Shown: positions 10,229-22,483, counted from the first letter of the stretch. The stretch is 64,000 nt of DNA from Dipteris shenzhenensis (GCA_047967505.1 CM106538.1); one strand, 5' to 3'. Notes: generated from the letters alone by a model not told the origin. Numbers and translations are program-made.

Positions 10229-12224
10229 ATGGCGGCTCCCTGCCCGGAACCGGAGGCCCAGTCGGACCCTCCCTCTCCAGATGCCTACCGCGTTATCTTG
10301 ACAGAGCAACAATCGTCTCGGGTACAGGAGGTTGCCAATGACTTTGCCCTTACCTCTGTCTATGGCAGAGTCATTGGACATTCCCCCTCCAGATCAGCCA
10401 TCAGGGACTGGCTCCAGTCCACTCTCATGCTAGAGGACAGCCACATTGAGGAGGTGGCCCTTATGGGAAGAGGCATCTTCTGGCTTAAACTCTCTACTGC
10501 AAAAGCGGCGAGCAACCTGATTGCTAGTTCCCCCACATCTGTGGATGGAAAGATCATTATGATAGTCCCTTGGTACCGTGGATTCAGTGCAGCGGATTTT
10601 GACGCTAGTTTTTCCAGGCCTTGCTGCTGAGCTGCGGCCGATTGTCAGGGACCTGGGCTCCCACTTTGGCTGGGTTATGCATGACACTTTCGCTGACGCG
10701 GTTACTACGGCAGGAGCCCCTCAAGTCCGTGTGGCTGTGGCGGACCCTGCGTCTCTCCCTGCAGTGATTGAGATCGTGACAGATGCCGGCAGCATTACCC
10801 AGAGCATGGTAGTCACAGGACAGCCAGGCCAGTGCCTGAGGTGTCACGGCTTCGGGCACCTGGCTGCTATTTGTCCACGATTCTCCAGTTCCTCTCGGCC
10901 CCCCCCCGCCCCCTCCCCCCCCCTCCAGGCAGCCACGTCAGGAGGAGCAGAGGCAGCCGGAGTCCGGTCCAGAGATAGCTGGCGGTTGGACTGAGGTCAG
11001 AAGGAAAAGAGGAAAGAATAAGAAGATTTCCGAAAAAGGCAAGGAGGCAGAGGTTACCCAACTTGCAACAGCGCCTGAGAGACCTGACAGGCAGCCGCCC
11101 CAGGGTCCTGGGAGAGCTTCTTCTTCGACGGTTGCCCGCCCTCTACAGCCTCAGGTCCCCCTCTCTTCCGCTCCCCAGCCCCCTTCCACTCAGTCCCAGC
11201 CCCTTCCCCAGGCGCACCCCCCTCTTCCCGACCCGCAGCTTCAGCCCTCGCCTCCTCCTCTTCAGTCTCCTCCTCTTCCTTCTCCGCCCCAGTCCCAGGT
11301 GCAACCCCATCCCCCCCCCGCCTCTCTCAGCTCTCCTGCAGTGTCAGCTGTACCGATGGTTCCTCAGCCGTGGGCAGCCCCCACTCCCCCTCCTCCACCC
11401 CCCCCGCTAGTCGCCTCCGTGGAGTCTGAGTTGCCCACCCCCCAGCCACCTCCCCCTTCCCCTCCACAGGCAGGTCACCCTGAATCTACACCACCACTGG
11501 AGCAGTCTTCCCTGTCTGCTAGCCCCTCAGTTGCAGACTCTGGTGGGCCTCAGCTTCAGGAGAGAGAGCTTCCTCGCGACTTCTACAGATCTGGCCCCTG
11601 GGACTACTTGGATGTGGCCGACCTTGGGACCTTTCCTGCTTGTCTCGACATCAGTATCTTCCTGCTCCGTAAAGGGGCGGATGGGAAGATCGCAGCCTTG
11701 GCCCCGAGGGATGGCCCTAGCTTTGCTTTCACATTCCTCAGCGACGCGGCACCGAGACTTGGACAGACGACTCGGTCTGGGAGGCTCTCAGAGAGCAGAC
11801 GCACGCTCAGGTTTGCTCCTGGATAGGCCCGTCCGGTGGACAGCTTCTCGAGACTCAGTGGTCCGAGGGTGACGTGCGCCTGCGGTGGCGTTGCGCCGCC
11901 AAACGCTTCAGATTGATTGTGATCCTCAGGCCTCCTCTGTCGTGGCCCCTACCCCAGGATGTCAGAGCCTGGACCCCCCAGAAACTCCGAGCCTTCTACG
12001 GGATGACTACTTCAGAGATCTCGAGTTGGCTCGAGAAAGCATTTGTTCATGGTACTAAAGGCCTTACGCCTTTGCTAAAGGTGTTGAAGAACGGGCAGGA
12101 CGATCCCGCCTCCCCCTCCAAACCCTCTCATAAGCGTCAGCGCCTCCATTCCGACATGTCAGCTTCTTCATCGACATCTGCCGCGAGCAGACAGTTGTTC
12201 GCAGCCTACCAGTCCTCACCATGA
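10229..12224 (+). pseudogene. LINE ORF1 (gag-like RNA-binding protein), frameshifted
   Basis: The frame opens at 10229 (MAAPCPEPEAQSDPPSPDAY) and shifts near 10610. It then contains a single CCHC knuckle, CLRCHGFGHLAAIC, near 10833-10875. A long proline-rich linker follows (about 11060-11500), and further conserved-looking sequence continues in other frames to 12224, including a Lys/Arg-rich region before the end. ORF1 proteins of plant L1 elements bind the element RNA and escort it. The end of ORF1 overlaps the start of ORF2 by 4 bp, a typical arrangement. At least three frame changes make it non-functional. Confidence 0.8.
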
Positions 12225-15200
12225 GCCTACACCTTGTCTCCTGGAATGTGAACGGGTTTCATTCTTCTGGCACCCGTGGTCCTAGGAAGCTCATCTTGAG
12301 ACAAGAACTTCAGCCAGCAGTGATTGGTCGCTTGGATATACTTCTGCTCCAGGAGCACAAGCTTTCTATGGCTCATTCCCGTAGCTGTGGGAAGATTCTC
12401 CCTGGACGCTCTCACACTTATTGGGAGCCCTCGATCGGCGCACAGGGGAGGAGTGGCGGTGTCTGTACTTCCGTGTGCGAGCAGTTAGCCCAGGGAGTTT
12501 TTGGTCATGGTACGTTGATTTCAGGCCGTGCCCTTTGGGTAGGCCTAGAGTTGGAGGGTTCCAAAATAGGGATCCTCAACATCTATGCTCCCACAGACCT
12601 CCGATGCAGAGCCACCTTCTGGAGGACACTTACAGGGATTCTCCCAGACATGGATTCCTGGATTGTTGGAGGTGACTTCAACAATCTGGAGACCTTGGAG
12701 GACCAGTAGGGCAGAGGACCAGAGTTTACAGGTATGGCTCAGGCAGAGCAGTCCGCTTGGGACTCCTTTATCTTCGCGACAAGAGGTAGGGACAGCTGGA
12801 GAGACCCGTCCTTCCGCCGTTGGCACGGGAGCTTGGACTTCTCGTGGGGCTTCCGCAGGGAAGGAGGCAGACTCCTAGAGAGACTGGATAGATTTTATGC
12901 CAGTGATTGGGCCATCAGCAGAGGCAGTCAGGCGGGTATAGCGCCAGGGACGACACTTTCCGACCACGCACCTGTGCTCTTATCATTAGATTCGGCAGCT
13001 CAGTCCCTCCCTCCCCGTTCGTGTCGGATCCCCGACTCCATCTTCTTGAGGGAGGACTTGCGCAGTAGTATCGGTAGCCTTTGGGACAGAGATTGGGGCG
13101 AGTGCGTGGATCTGGTTGATTCGGTGGCGCAGGCTTTGCCGGAGTCTAGCCAGATTTGCCAGCTCGCAGCCCTTCAGGTTCGACAGGAGTGGTGGGGTAG
13201 AGAGAGAGCTCTTCGTAGGGACCTCGCTTCCATTCCAGCAGGCAACCCCGGGCTCGGAGGAGCTTCGGATCCAGGCCCTTCGAGCCAGAGCCCTTCTTGA
13301 GGAGACTCTCCAGCGCCGTTCAGAGTTTTCCTATCACGCCTCCCTCTCATTCTGGGCTCGGAAGGGCGACCGGATGTGCAGGGAGTTCTTCAGGACGCAT
13401 GGCCAGAGAGCAGCAGGTGATCAGCTACGGAGTCTGAGGACAGCGGAGGGGCACATCGTTACTGATCCGGGTGAGGTCTTGGGGTTGGCTACCGATTTCT
13501 ACAGGACCCTTTTCTAGCAGGAGCAGCTTGCCCCTCGCACTCGACGTCCCCGCGAGGAGGTGTGGAGGCATATTCCAGCCCTGGTTTAGCCCAGCATGCA
13601 GGCGACGTTGGCACCGTTCACTACTGACGAGATGTTGGAGGCCTTGATGGCCATCGATGGGCAAAAATGCCCTGGCGAGGATGGGCTATCTCGCGCTTTC
13701 TTCACCTCCTTCTGGGATCAGATCCATCAGCCCCTCCTAGCAGCTCTCCAGAGGATTTTCAGCAACGGATATATGCCAGAGAGCCTCTCCTCGGGACTGA
13801 TTTGCCTCCTCCCGAAGGGAGGAGATCGACAGGAGATCCGTCAGTGGCGCCCGATCACTCTCCTCTCCACTGCCTACAAAATCCTTGCCAAGATGATTAG
13901 CGCCAGAGTTTGGCCTCTACTTCCTGACCTCATTCATGACACTCAGACAGGCTTTGTCCAGGACCGCAGTATCCTGGATAATGTCTTCACTTTCTCAGAG
14001 GCGGCGGAGTGGGCTCAGCACAGCGGATCACATTTAGCCATCCTACTTCTCGACTTTGAGAAGGCCTACGATCGAGTGGACTGGTCCTTCCTGGAGGGTA
14101 CTCTGGAGCGACTAGGGTTCCCAGCAGGATGGATACAGGGTATTTCAGCTTTATACAAGACGGCTTCCAGCAGGGTCATCATCGGCGGCAGGATGGGAGA
14201 GCGATTTCGTTTGGAGAGATCAGTGCGTCAGGGTTGCCCCCTTGCTCCTTACCTGTTCCTCTTCTTCGCCGAGGCCATGACATACTACCTTCGGGCGAGG
14301 TCGACCGGGATTCAGGGTGTTCGCCTTCCCATCAGGGAGGACACGGAGCTCCTGGATTCGGAGTATGCAGATGACACAGCACTGTATGTTCAGGATGATG
14401 AGATGATGCTGGAGAGGGTGAGGCTGGCCCTAGAGGTCTTCTGCTCGGCAGCCGGTGCAAAAATCAACTGGAACAAATCAGTTGGTTTTCTCACAAATCC
14501 CGGGGCGTGCTCACAGTGGGGGAGGTTTTTGGGTTTCAGGTGGATCCCGCGGGACACACAGCTAGATACCTCGGCTTTCACGTCGGCCTGGATATCACGC
14601 CAGCTCAGCAGTTTCTCCCGGTGCTAGATTCCATTCGACGGAACCTGGCTTTCTGGAGCATTGCTAAGCTCTCTCTCGCAGGTCGTGCTCTTGTAGTCAA
14701 CCAGGTTCTCCTAGCCACGGCATGGTATGTGGCTTCTTGTTGGTGTTTCTCGAGATCCAGCGTGGCACAACTTAGGAGGTTGGTCCGGAACTTCTTGTGG
14801 TCTGGGGGGGACGGTCTCAGAGATACCAGAGCCAGGGTTGCCTGGCAGATAGTCATTCTTCCGCAGGCTGAGGGTGGCCTGGGGGTCATCGATCCTGAGC
14901 TTCAGAGTCCGCCCTACTGGGCAAGTTAGTTATCCGCGGTTTGACCCCCGGGGGGCAAACGTGGAAGATGTTACTTCAGCAGGGGGTCGGTTCTTGTGTC
15001 CTGCGCCGAGGTGGAGAGTGGCTACCGTCCCTCAGGTGGATCTTCACTTCTGCCCCGCTCACTCTGCCCCGCTCCCCACTCGTTCGTAGCCTTCTCATGG
15101 TTTGGAGGCGGCTCCGCCTCAGTCTCATTCGGTCCCCTCCTAGCTGTTAGGAAGAGATCGATCGCCAGCCGCTCATCTGGAATGACCAGGTCAGAGATGC

Positions 15201-16612
15201 CGAAGGCCTTCAGCTGGGGGAGAGATCACACATCAGGTGGGACGGCTGGATGCGGGGGCCAGCCCGGTCCCTTCGAGTTTGGAGGGACATGTACAGACAC
15301 TTGGATACCGCTGCTCTAGCAGTCGCAGCTGGAGGTGCCCGTGGAGCTCAGGTGAGACGCACGGAGATAGACGGAGCAATTACAGCTGGTTGGTTGGTCC
15401 CACCCGAGATTCAGACCCTCATGCCTGGTGATGACCGTTGGCTGGGACAGTTCACCCCCCGTGGCATCCCACTGGTGGTTGCAGGTCGGATGGACGACAC
15501 TTCGGTTTCCTTTTTCGCGGTTACGGGGGACGGCCGACTCAGGAGAGAGGATGTGCTCATCGACCCATTACTCCCATGGCAGAGGGTTCGGGTCGTAGGC
15601 CTCGTGGGGAAGGTTTGGCGGACCGACCCCAGTATAGTGCCCCAGTATAGTGCAGGATCAGCTGCAGTTATGGCGACTATGGCTCTGGGAGGGGCGGGCC
15701 TTGTCAGAGCTTGATTGGGACCCAGGAGAGTGGAGATGGCCAGAGATTATGACAGGTCAGGGGCCGACCTCTTTCTTCGCCTACAGCACGACATTGGGCA
15801 GGAGAGTTCTCGGGAGGATGCAGAGCTGCCCGCCCACCCAACGGCCCAGTTGGTATGCTCAGGGTATCTCCAGGTTATTTTTGCAGGCCTTCTGGAAGGC
15901 CTTGTGGGAGAGCTGGCGACCGCGGAAGATCTCCTACTTCCTTTGGCTTCTCGCCCACAAAGGTCTTCCAGTGGGGAGCTGGTTGCGACACGTGGGTCAC
16001 GATGGACGCTGCCAGATCTGTCATGAGGACGAGGAGTCACCAAAACACTGCCTGTGGAGCTGCACTCGTGCCCAGGAAGTGTGGAGGTGGACCTTCGGGA
16101 TCCTTACTCGCGCAGCACCGGAGTTAGGTATGATTACTTGGGGCGCGTTCTGCTGGTGCAGCACCGCACCTGGTTTCCATCGCTTGTTTGAGGCATATCC
16201 GCAGGACCCCACGTTTCTTATCACACAGGGGACGTGGGGGCCACTCGAGAGCATTCCGCCGCACCTGGCAGAGGCTGACACAGGTTCTCAGGAGAGGCAA
16301 CCAGTCTGGGAGATTATTAGCAGTATCACAGGATGGCACATCTGGACCTCGCGCTGCGCGCAGATCCTCGGTGGCACCTCCCTATCGACTGCCCAGGTCA
16401 TGACTGACATCTGGAGTGAGATTATACACACCCTCAGAGGCCAATGGGACCAGATACAGGGTGACTCCCGGGCTGGCCGGGAGAAGCGGAGACGCTTCCT
16501 CCGTGATTGGGACACACAGGGCCTCTTCTTCGAGCATACTTCGCAGGGCCTTCAGTGGCGCTATTCACCACCTCTCTGGCTGTTCATTCACACTCGCCTG
16601 ATCCCTCCGTGA
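12221..16612 (+). pseudogene. LINE ORF2: endonuclease-reverse transcriptase, inactivated
   Basis: Starts at 12221 with an APE-type endonuclease: VSWNVNGFHS, LLLQEHK, IYAPTD, GGDFNN and, after an in-frame TAG at 12707-12709, SDHAPVL. After a frame change near 13200 the reverse transcriptase follows: WRPITLLSTAYKILAK, TGFVQDRSILDNV, LLDFEKAYDRVDW, VRQGCPLAPYLF and the active site EYADDTAL near 14360. Further stops lie at 13515-13517 and about 13586, with frame changes near 14600, 14930 and 15640. The last open part (15650-16612) carries the zinc-ribbon domain usual in plant L1 (WRPRKISYFLWLLAHKGLP, CQICHEDEESPKHCLWSC). The product nicks target DNA and primes reverse transcription from the nick. 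Confidence 0.93.
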
Positions 16613-16642
16613 GAGAGAGCTTTACTTTTTTGTTTCCTTTTT

Positions 16643-16672
16643 GGGCTGCGTCCGATTTGTGAACGCAGTCCC
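16643..16672 (+). other. Stem-loop in LINE 3' end
   Basis: GGGCTGCGT pairs with ACGCAGTCCC (one bulge) across a short loop, about 40 bp after the ORF2 stop and 70 bp from the element end. Since this LINE lacks a poly(A) tail, a structured 3' end could be what its reverse transcriptase recognises, as known for 'stringent' LINEs. The pairing is visible; the role is inference. Confidence 0.5.
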
Positions 16673-16740
16673 GTCAGTTGCAAAGCTGACCTCATGTATC
16701 TTGTTTTCGAAGTAATATAATCAGCACTGTTTTTTCAGCA

Positions 16741-16753
16741 AAAAGACATAAAA
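16741..16753. repeat. LINE target-site duplication, right copy
   Basis: AAAAGACATAAAA, identical to 9322-9334. Confidence 0.88.
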
Positions 16754-17092
16754 GGTAAGAAATTGAAAACAGAGTAGACATAACCATATAGGAGAGCATC
16801 CTCGACTAGAGTCATGGTATAGTCAATGTTCACAAAACACTACCTATTCTTGGAGTTTTTTTCAAAAATTTGCAGGCTTGTGCTAGGATGGAGGTTGTTA
16901 TCAACTCCAAGTTAAAACCACCAAAAACAAAAGCCAAAATGGAAAGATAACAATTCAAGATACATTAAACCGAGATTTTTCAAGACCAATGGGCATACTT
17001 GTCAAATAAGGGATCGAGAGCAAAAAAAAAGCTGTTGTGTAACTCAGCCTCAAATCTGTTATTGCAAAGAAAAACATAAAATATATTCTTAC

Positions 17093-17184
17093 CATGAACA
17101 ATAGGAAGAACTTATAGTTGCAAGCTCCAACACAGTTGACAACCCAAACACAATGATGATCCATTTTCAGCACACATCGCCCAC
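17093..17184 (-). CDS. DHHC-type protein S-acyltransferase, exon 3
   Basis: This 92-bp exon carries the catalytic half of the DHHC domain: it completes a split Cys codon, then encodes [19 protein letters not shown] and ends ...YKFFLLFM (residues 147-176 by my numbering). The acceptor is TTTGTTGTAG|G and the donor ATG|GTAAGA. Phase 1 in and phase 0 out match exon 2 exactly. The DHHC motif is residues 154-157, and Cys157 is the expected acyl-carrying residue. The nearest upstream exon is 33.4 kb away at 50621. The next downstream exon was not found, so it lies left of the window. A Cys stands where relatives usually have Asn (VGACNYK). Confidence 0.94.
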
Positions 17185-17351
17185 CTACAACAAACCAACA
17201 AGGGCAATTTGATACAAACTTCGGATACAGCACTTGTATAGCAATGTATAGAAAAGCTCTTCGACAAGTCCAACGCTTAATGCAATAAATAATTCAACAG
17301 AGTACAATCTTGAGCTTCTTACTCCCTCTTAGTTGTTTAAATCATGTTCAC

Positions 17352-17353
<2 letters not shown>

Positions 17354-17396
<43 letters not shown>
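17354..17396. repeat. (CT)n microsatellite
   Basis: About 21 CT units just upstream of the 5' piece of L2 copy 1. Confidence 0.95.
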
Positions 17397-17399
<3 letters not shown>

Positions 17400-17678
17400 C
17401 CCTCCCTCAACCCCTAAGGTCAGTCCTGCGAGATTAGCCAGTGATCTCCATGGATGAGGACCTCACCCCCCTACAAGTTGAGGAGAGGCGCTCCCTATTG
17501 CAGCAGCAGGATCAAGCACGTAAGGATGGAAAGTGGGTAGTAGTACGAGATGGGCGACTTCTTACAGGCCCCCGTCAGGTATCAGCCCCCCCCCCCCTCC
17601 CCCATAGGGAGACGGGGTCTATGAGACTCAGATCTCCGAGACCCTATCCTGCACCATTCGGAACTGTAATGGTACCTT
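17400..17678 (+). mobile_element. L2 LINE copy 1, 5' piece (split by element D)
   Basis: Open frame from 17441 (MISMDEDLTPLQVEERRSLL, then a DGKWVVVRDGRLL segment) that stops making sense exactly where element D begins. The same element resumes at 26105 after D, next to the second copy of the ACCTT duplication. The left limit is uncertain. Confidence 0.6.
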
Positions 17679-17947
17679 TGAAAGTCTTGGAGAGAGAGAG
17701 AGAGAGCAAGAGAGTGAGCTTGAGAGTTGAAAGCTTGATAGCTTGGTTGCAATAGAAGAGTGTAAGAGTACAACTGAAAGAGTGAGAGACAAGGTTTTGT
17801 CCTAGTGACAAAACCTTAGTAGTCACTAACCATAGTTAGTGAACTAACTGCGGTTAGGGGGAAAAACCTCTTAAAGAGGGAAAAGTGCCCCTAACAAGCT
17901 TATTAAATTACATTGGTCACTGCTGAATTATATCTATAATTCTAACA
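17679..17947 (-). repeat. Element D, 3' LTR
   Basis: Begins TGAAAGTC and ends TTCTAACA on the plus strand. A polypurine tract (GCAGGGGGG on the minus strand) adjoins at 17948-17957. It contains a short (GA)n run near its outer end. Confidence 0.92.
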
Positions 17948-17982
17948 CCCCCCTGCAGTGCCAATGTCATGTACAAGGCTGA

Positions 17983-20195
17983 TCAATCACCAAACGGATA
18001 TAAGTTCAGGGCACTGCGAAATGACTCAAACTTTTCACGTGGTAGTGCTTTGGTGAAAATATATGCAACGTTGTCATGTGTTGACACAAAGATCATATTG
18101 ATCTCTCCTGCATGCAACTTCTCTCTAACGTAGTGATAGTGAATCTCAATGTGCTTCGTGCGAGCATGAAACACTGGATTCTTTGCCACTGCAATGGCAC
18201 TCTGACTATTAGTGAGAATTGGAGAAGGACCCTCCAATGACAGATGAAGATCAGCAAATAGACGTCGCAGCTAGACACATTCAACTGTTGCTGTGAAAGC
18301 TGCCCTGTACTCAGCTTCACATGATGAGGTAGCCACTGTAGATTGTTTCTTGCTCACCCAGGAAATGCAAGATTTACCCAAAAAGAAACAATTGCCACTA
18401 GTGGACTGCCTAGTGTCATAATCACCAGCCCAATCTGAATCACTGTAGGCATGCATCTGCAAGTCACCCCCCCTGGGAAATAACAAGCCAAAAGACTTCG
18501 TGCCCTGCAAATAACAGAAGATGCACTTAACTGCCTGCCAATGCATAGTTTTTGGGCTGTGCATGTACCTGCTCACCTGAGATACTGCAAACTGAATATC
18601 AGGTCTAGTGTTGCAGAGATATATAAGGCATCCAACAGCCTGACTATAAAATGTGGCATCAACTAATTCTCTTGCATCATGCATTGTGAGTTTCAGCCCC
18701 GGCTCCATGGGAGTGGCTATGGGCTTACAATCATGCATGTTAAATATGTCCACGAGTTTCTGCACATACTTGGACTAAGACATAATAGTGCCACGTCTCT
18801 CTTGAGAGAACTGGATCCCCAAATAAAAGTGAAGCAGCCCCAAATCTGACATGTCAAAGTTGGTCTGCAAATCAGCTTTGAAATCTGCAATTTTATCTTC
18901 ATTGGACCCCGTGAGCAGTAAGTCATCGACATAAAGAAGGATGACTAATATTTCCCCCCCATCCATCTTGATGTAGAGGGTGCTCTCAGTAGGACTGTTG
19001 TGCATCCCCTTGCTGGTCAAAAAGGCATGAATCTTGGCATACCATGCATGAGGGGCCTGTTTCAGCCCATACAAAGCTTTGTTTAGCTTGCATACCTGAA
19101 GTGCATTTGCTGTGAAGGTTGTTTGACATAAACCTCTTCCAGCAAGTCTCCATTTAAGAAGGCTGTTTTTATGTCCAACTGATGAACATTCCACTCAAAA
19201 TGTGCAGCCATTGCAATAACAGATCAGATGGTGGTCATTCGGGATGTAGGAGCAAAAGTCTCCTCATAATCTATGCCCTTTTTCTGAGCATAGCCTTTAG
19301 CAACCAGCCTTGCCTTGTATCTGTCAATGGAGTCATCTGTTTTCCGTTTCACCTTGAAAACCCATCGTGTGCCAATGGCATGTTTACCTGGTGGCAAGTC
19401 TACAGCATCCCAAGTCTGATTTTTCTTAATGGACTGCAACTCATCATGCATGGCATTCATCCAATGCACATTGTCCTTTGCTTCTTCAAATGTTGCAGGC
19501 TCCTCCTCATCGAGAAGAGTACCTACATATGCTGATTCCACTGAATTAGCACCTTCCATGTGCCTTGCTGCACTGCGAGTCCTGCCAGGTAATGGAGCAT
19601 CAATCTTACTCTCTCTGAGAGTCTGTAACAGCCAGTTTGGGACTGTTTTTGCTGCATGTATGTCTGCAATTTCTTGCTGAACCACCTGTTCCACTGCCTG
19701 TGGAGGTGGCAAGACATCTTGTGGCTGAACTGGAGCATCGGGAGGTGGCTGTAAATTCTGATTTGCATCAGAAATATCAGCAGGGGAACCCAAAGCAATG
19801 GGTAGTAACCCCTCAAAAACATCCTCTGAAGAAGAAGGCATATGAAATTCAGCCTGAGTGTGAGCTGAATCTTCTACAAATATCACATCTCTACTGACAA
19901 TGATCTTGCGTGTAGCAGGATTGTAGAGACGGTACCCCTTGCTTTCTGCACTATACCCAACAAATATGCACTTAATTGCCTTATCTGACAACTTGTGCCT
20001 AAATTCAACTCGCACATGAGCATATGCAAGGCATTCAAAGACTCGGAAATGATCCACAGAAGGCTTTCTCCCATTCCAAACCTCATAGGGAGTTTTTGTT
20101 TTCAAAGCCTTAGTGGGAGCCCGATTTAAAATGTAGTTGACACACATCAGACCTTCAAGCCAGAATTTGTGAGGCATGTGTTTGCTTTTCAGCAT
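17983..20195 (-). pseudogene. Element D pol, C-terminal half: integrase end, reverse transcriptase, RNase H
   Basis: Minus-strand frames from 20195 leftward: integrase C-terminal part (PHKFWLEGLMCVNYILNRAP, TPYEVWNGRKP), then the start of the reverse transcriptase (WVFKVKRKTDDSIDRYKARL, GIDYEETFAP). After a frame change near 19210 come LNKALYGLKQAPHAWY and the active site LLYVDDLLLTGS near 18925. The RNase H region follows (PDIQFAVSQVSRYMHSP, YSDSDWAGDYDTRQSTSG, SSCEAEYRA), ending at 17983. In-frame stops lie at 18775-18777 (TAG) and 18268-18270 (TAG, where the frame expects Gln). The products copy element RNA into DNA. Confidence 0.92.
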
Positions 20196-20197
20196 AC

Positions 20198-20483
20198 TAT
20201 TGGAGATAAGTGCACACTAAGTATACTATTTCCCTTGTCTACATTTGTATAGTCTAGTCTAGTCTTTGTGTCTTGAGTGTGTGCCATGTGGCACCTCTAC
20301 AATTATCCCATAAGCACTCTTACTCTATGTCTTGTACTTTGGCCCATATATTCATGGGTCACATCATTGCAATCTATCTAACTTGTGTCTTGTCTACACT
20401 CTTCTCAAGGTACTTCTTTGTCTTTCAATCTTGTTATTATTTCTAGTTTTCTAGTTTCTAGATCTTGCTTTTATATTCCTACA
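20198..20483 (+). repeat. Element B, 5' LTR
   Basis: 286-bp direct repeat. The second base is mutated (TA instead of TG). It is followed at once by the initiator tRNA-Met primer-binding site. Confidence 0.93.
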
Positions 20484-20887
20484 TGGTATCAGAGCCATGT
20501 AGATCCCTCTTCTCTCTCCTCAGTCTGCTGTAGCCATAGCCCCACCTCTCCCAGCTATCCTCTGCTTCTACCCCGATCTCGTGAGCTGAAGGAGCCGCCT
20601 CTTCTCAGATTTCTGCCCCGCTCAGCTGGTCGCCATCATCTCCGAAACGGGCTGCTCCTGTCTGCCCTTCCACTCTCTGCGCCACCGCTTCTCTCTGCCA
20701 GATCTGCGCGCCAGATCTGCACGCCATTGCGCTGCCAGATCTGCTGCGCTCAAACGCGCCATCTCTGCCAAATCTGTGCGCCATCTCTGCCAAATCTGTG
20801 CGCCATTGCTGTGCAGTTCTGCTCTCTGCCAGATCTGTACGCTCACCTCTTTCAACAGGCTGCACCTCTCCAACAGCTGCTGTTCGT

Positions 20888-20941
20888 GATCTGCGCCATC
20901 TTCACGGAGATCTGCGCCATCTTCACGGAGATCTGCGTCAT
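20888..20941 (+). repeat. 21-bp tandem repeat in element B leader
   Basis: About two and a half copies of a unit reading GATCTGCGCCATCTTCACGGA. It lies in a leader (20497-21271) that also contains scattered AGATCTGCGC blocks. The leader of element C has related AGATCTGCGC blocks. Confidence 0.8.
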
Positions 20942-21271
20942 CTGTTCGTGACTGCACGGAAATCGCCTGAGAGCTGCCCACGTCTTCCCTACGGCATTGC
21001 TTTGAAGCTTGCGCTGCCTGCACCTCCTGGACCGCGCCCCTTTCTGCGCCTCTGCCTCTGCCTGGGATTAAGGTACTGTGCATTGCCTCTTTCAGTTTGC
21101 TGAGCAATCCTTTTTGCTAGTTCCTCATGCTTCGATGGGCTGTCACATGCTATGGCCTTGACAAGTGGTGAGCGAGCCGGCTTCTTGGATCTCTTCTTTC
21201 ATTTATGTCTGCAATCTTGTAAGGGGATAGACACTGCCCTTGCATCTTAGCAAGAGGTAAGACCTTCCCAC

Positions 21272-22115
21272 ATGGCCTCTTCCACTCATTCTCTCATGTC
21301 TATCGACAAATTCAATGGGTCCAACTTTCATACTTGGCAAATCAAAATCAAGTCCCATCTTATGAAAGAAGGTCTTTGGGACGTTGTTCACCGTGCTGCT
21401 CCCGAAGATTCCGACATTGAGCAAGTTGTCACTTATGTTCCCACTGCCAAGAACGACAAAGCCTATGCTATCATCTTGCTCGGTCTTGGAGATGATTACA
21501 TTCATCACATCTCCGACATACAGTGTGCTTCTCAAGCATGGATCACTTTGGATACCCTCTTTGGATCCCGATCTAAAAAATCTAAGATTGCACTTATGAA
21601 CTCATTCTTTGATCTACATATGCAGGAGGGAGCTACTATAGCCTCTCATGTCAATTATCTTCGCAGTCTAATGGTTCAGCTTGCATCAGTGAAGTCCCCC
21701 ATCTCCGAAGATATTGCTATTGTTGTGCTTCTCAAAAGCTTACCTGACACCTATGCTACTCTTGTCACTACCTTCAAGTATCACAATAATCCTTCTCTTG
21801 AAGGTATCATCAATGCTCTCCAAGAAGAAGAAAGAACTTAACAACGAAAGGTAACTGACACTGCATTTTTAGCAAAGAAAGGAAGTTCTAAGGTAAGAAA
21901 GCCTTGCACCCATTGTGGCAAAACTAATCATATGGAGAAGGACTGTTTCAAGGCTCATCCATGCACCATTTGTGGCCGTGATAATCACCGAGAGAAGGAC
22001 TGCTACTCCAAATCCTCTCCATCAGCCCCTGCATCTACCTCAGCCCATGTTGCTGCAACATCTCCATCACAGATCTTGCTGTTCCTTCCTCATATGATGA
22101 GAAGTGGGCTTTCTG
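21272..22115 (+). pseudogene. Copia-type gag, element B (nonsense codon and frameshift)
   Basis: Opens like the intact gag of element C (MASSTHSLMSIDKFNGSNFH, then GLGDDYIHHIS). It stops at 21839-21841, where element C has CAA and B has TAA (a C-to-T change). Past the stop the same frame continues through both CCHC knuckles (CTHCGKTNHMEKDC, CTICGRDNHREKDC). A one-base loss near 22068 then shifts the last residues, which in C end SSYDEKWAF. The comparison with C proves decay rather than a short natural protein. Confidence 0.93.
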
Positions 22116-22483
22116 ATTACTTCATATTTCTTGTCTACCACTTTGACCACCGATGATGTAGGTCAAGGGGTTCTAGTGTCTTACTCATTCTGCTTTTGGA
22201 CCTGAGAAGGGAATGTCTCCGAGGTCTATCTGTTTGTCTACAGTCAGTCTTCTGTCTATCTAGTCTTGTCTGTCTGTCTACTTGTCTATCAATCTGACTG
22301 TGTTTTGTTTTAGATCCATCTTGTCCCTACCCTTGTGGACCCATATGAGGATATCACTTGAGGAGGGGTGTCTCAGGATCTTTGTCTGTCATGTCTTCTG
22401 TCTTGTCTCTCGGTCTATCAGTCTTTATGTCTGTCTTCTAGTCTTGTCTTTCTGTCTTACTCCTAGTGTCCACTTAAGGAGGG

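Larger units (their letters stand above)
9335..16740 (+). mobile_element. L1-like LINE, full length but decayed
   Basis: About 7.4 kb between perfect 13-bp target duplications. The layout is a very C-rich 5' region (9370-10150), ORF1 with a CCHC knuckle (10229-12224), and ORF2 with endonuclease, reverse transcriptase and a C-terminal zinc-ribbon domain (12221-16612). A 128-bp 3' region follows that lacks a poly(A) tail. Both ORFs are broken by frameshifts and stops, so this copy is dead. It is much more GC-rich than its surroundings. It lies antisense to the host DHHC gene, in intron 3. The intact duplications show one full-length insertion rather than a mosaic. Confidence 0.92.

Noticed and set aside
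9295-10341. Long proline-rich frame and the glycine/arginine-rich frames opposite it
   Set aside because: They are translations of the C-rich 5' region of the LINE on both strands and end where the true ORF1 begins.
16955-17233. Single short ORF read as a complete small DHHC protein or processed relic
   Set aside because: The open frame runs through perfect splice signals; only 17093-17184 is conserved, and it joins in phase with exon 2.
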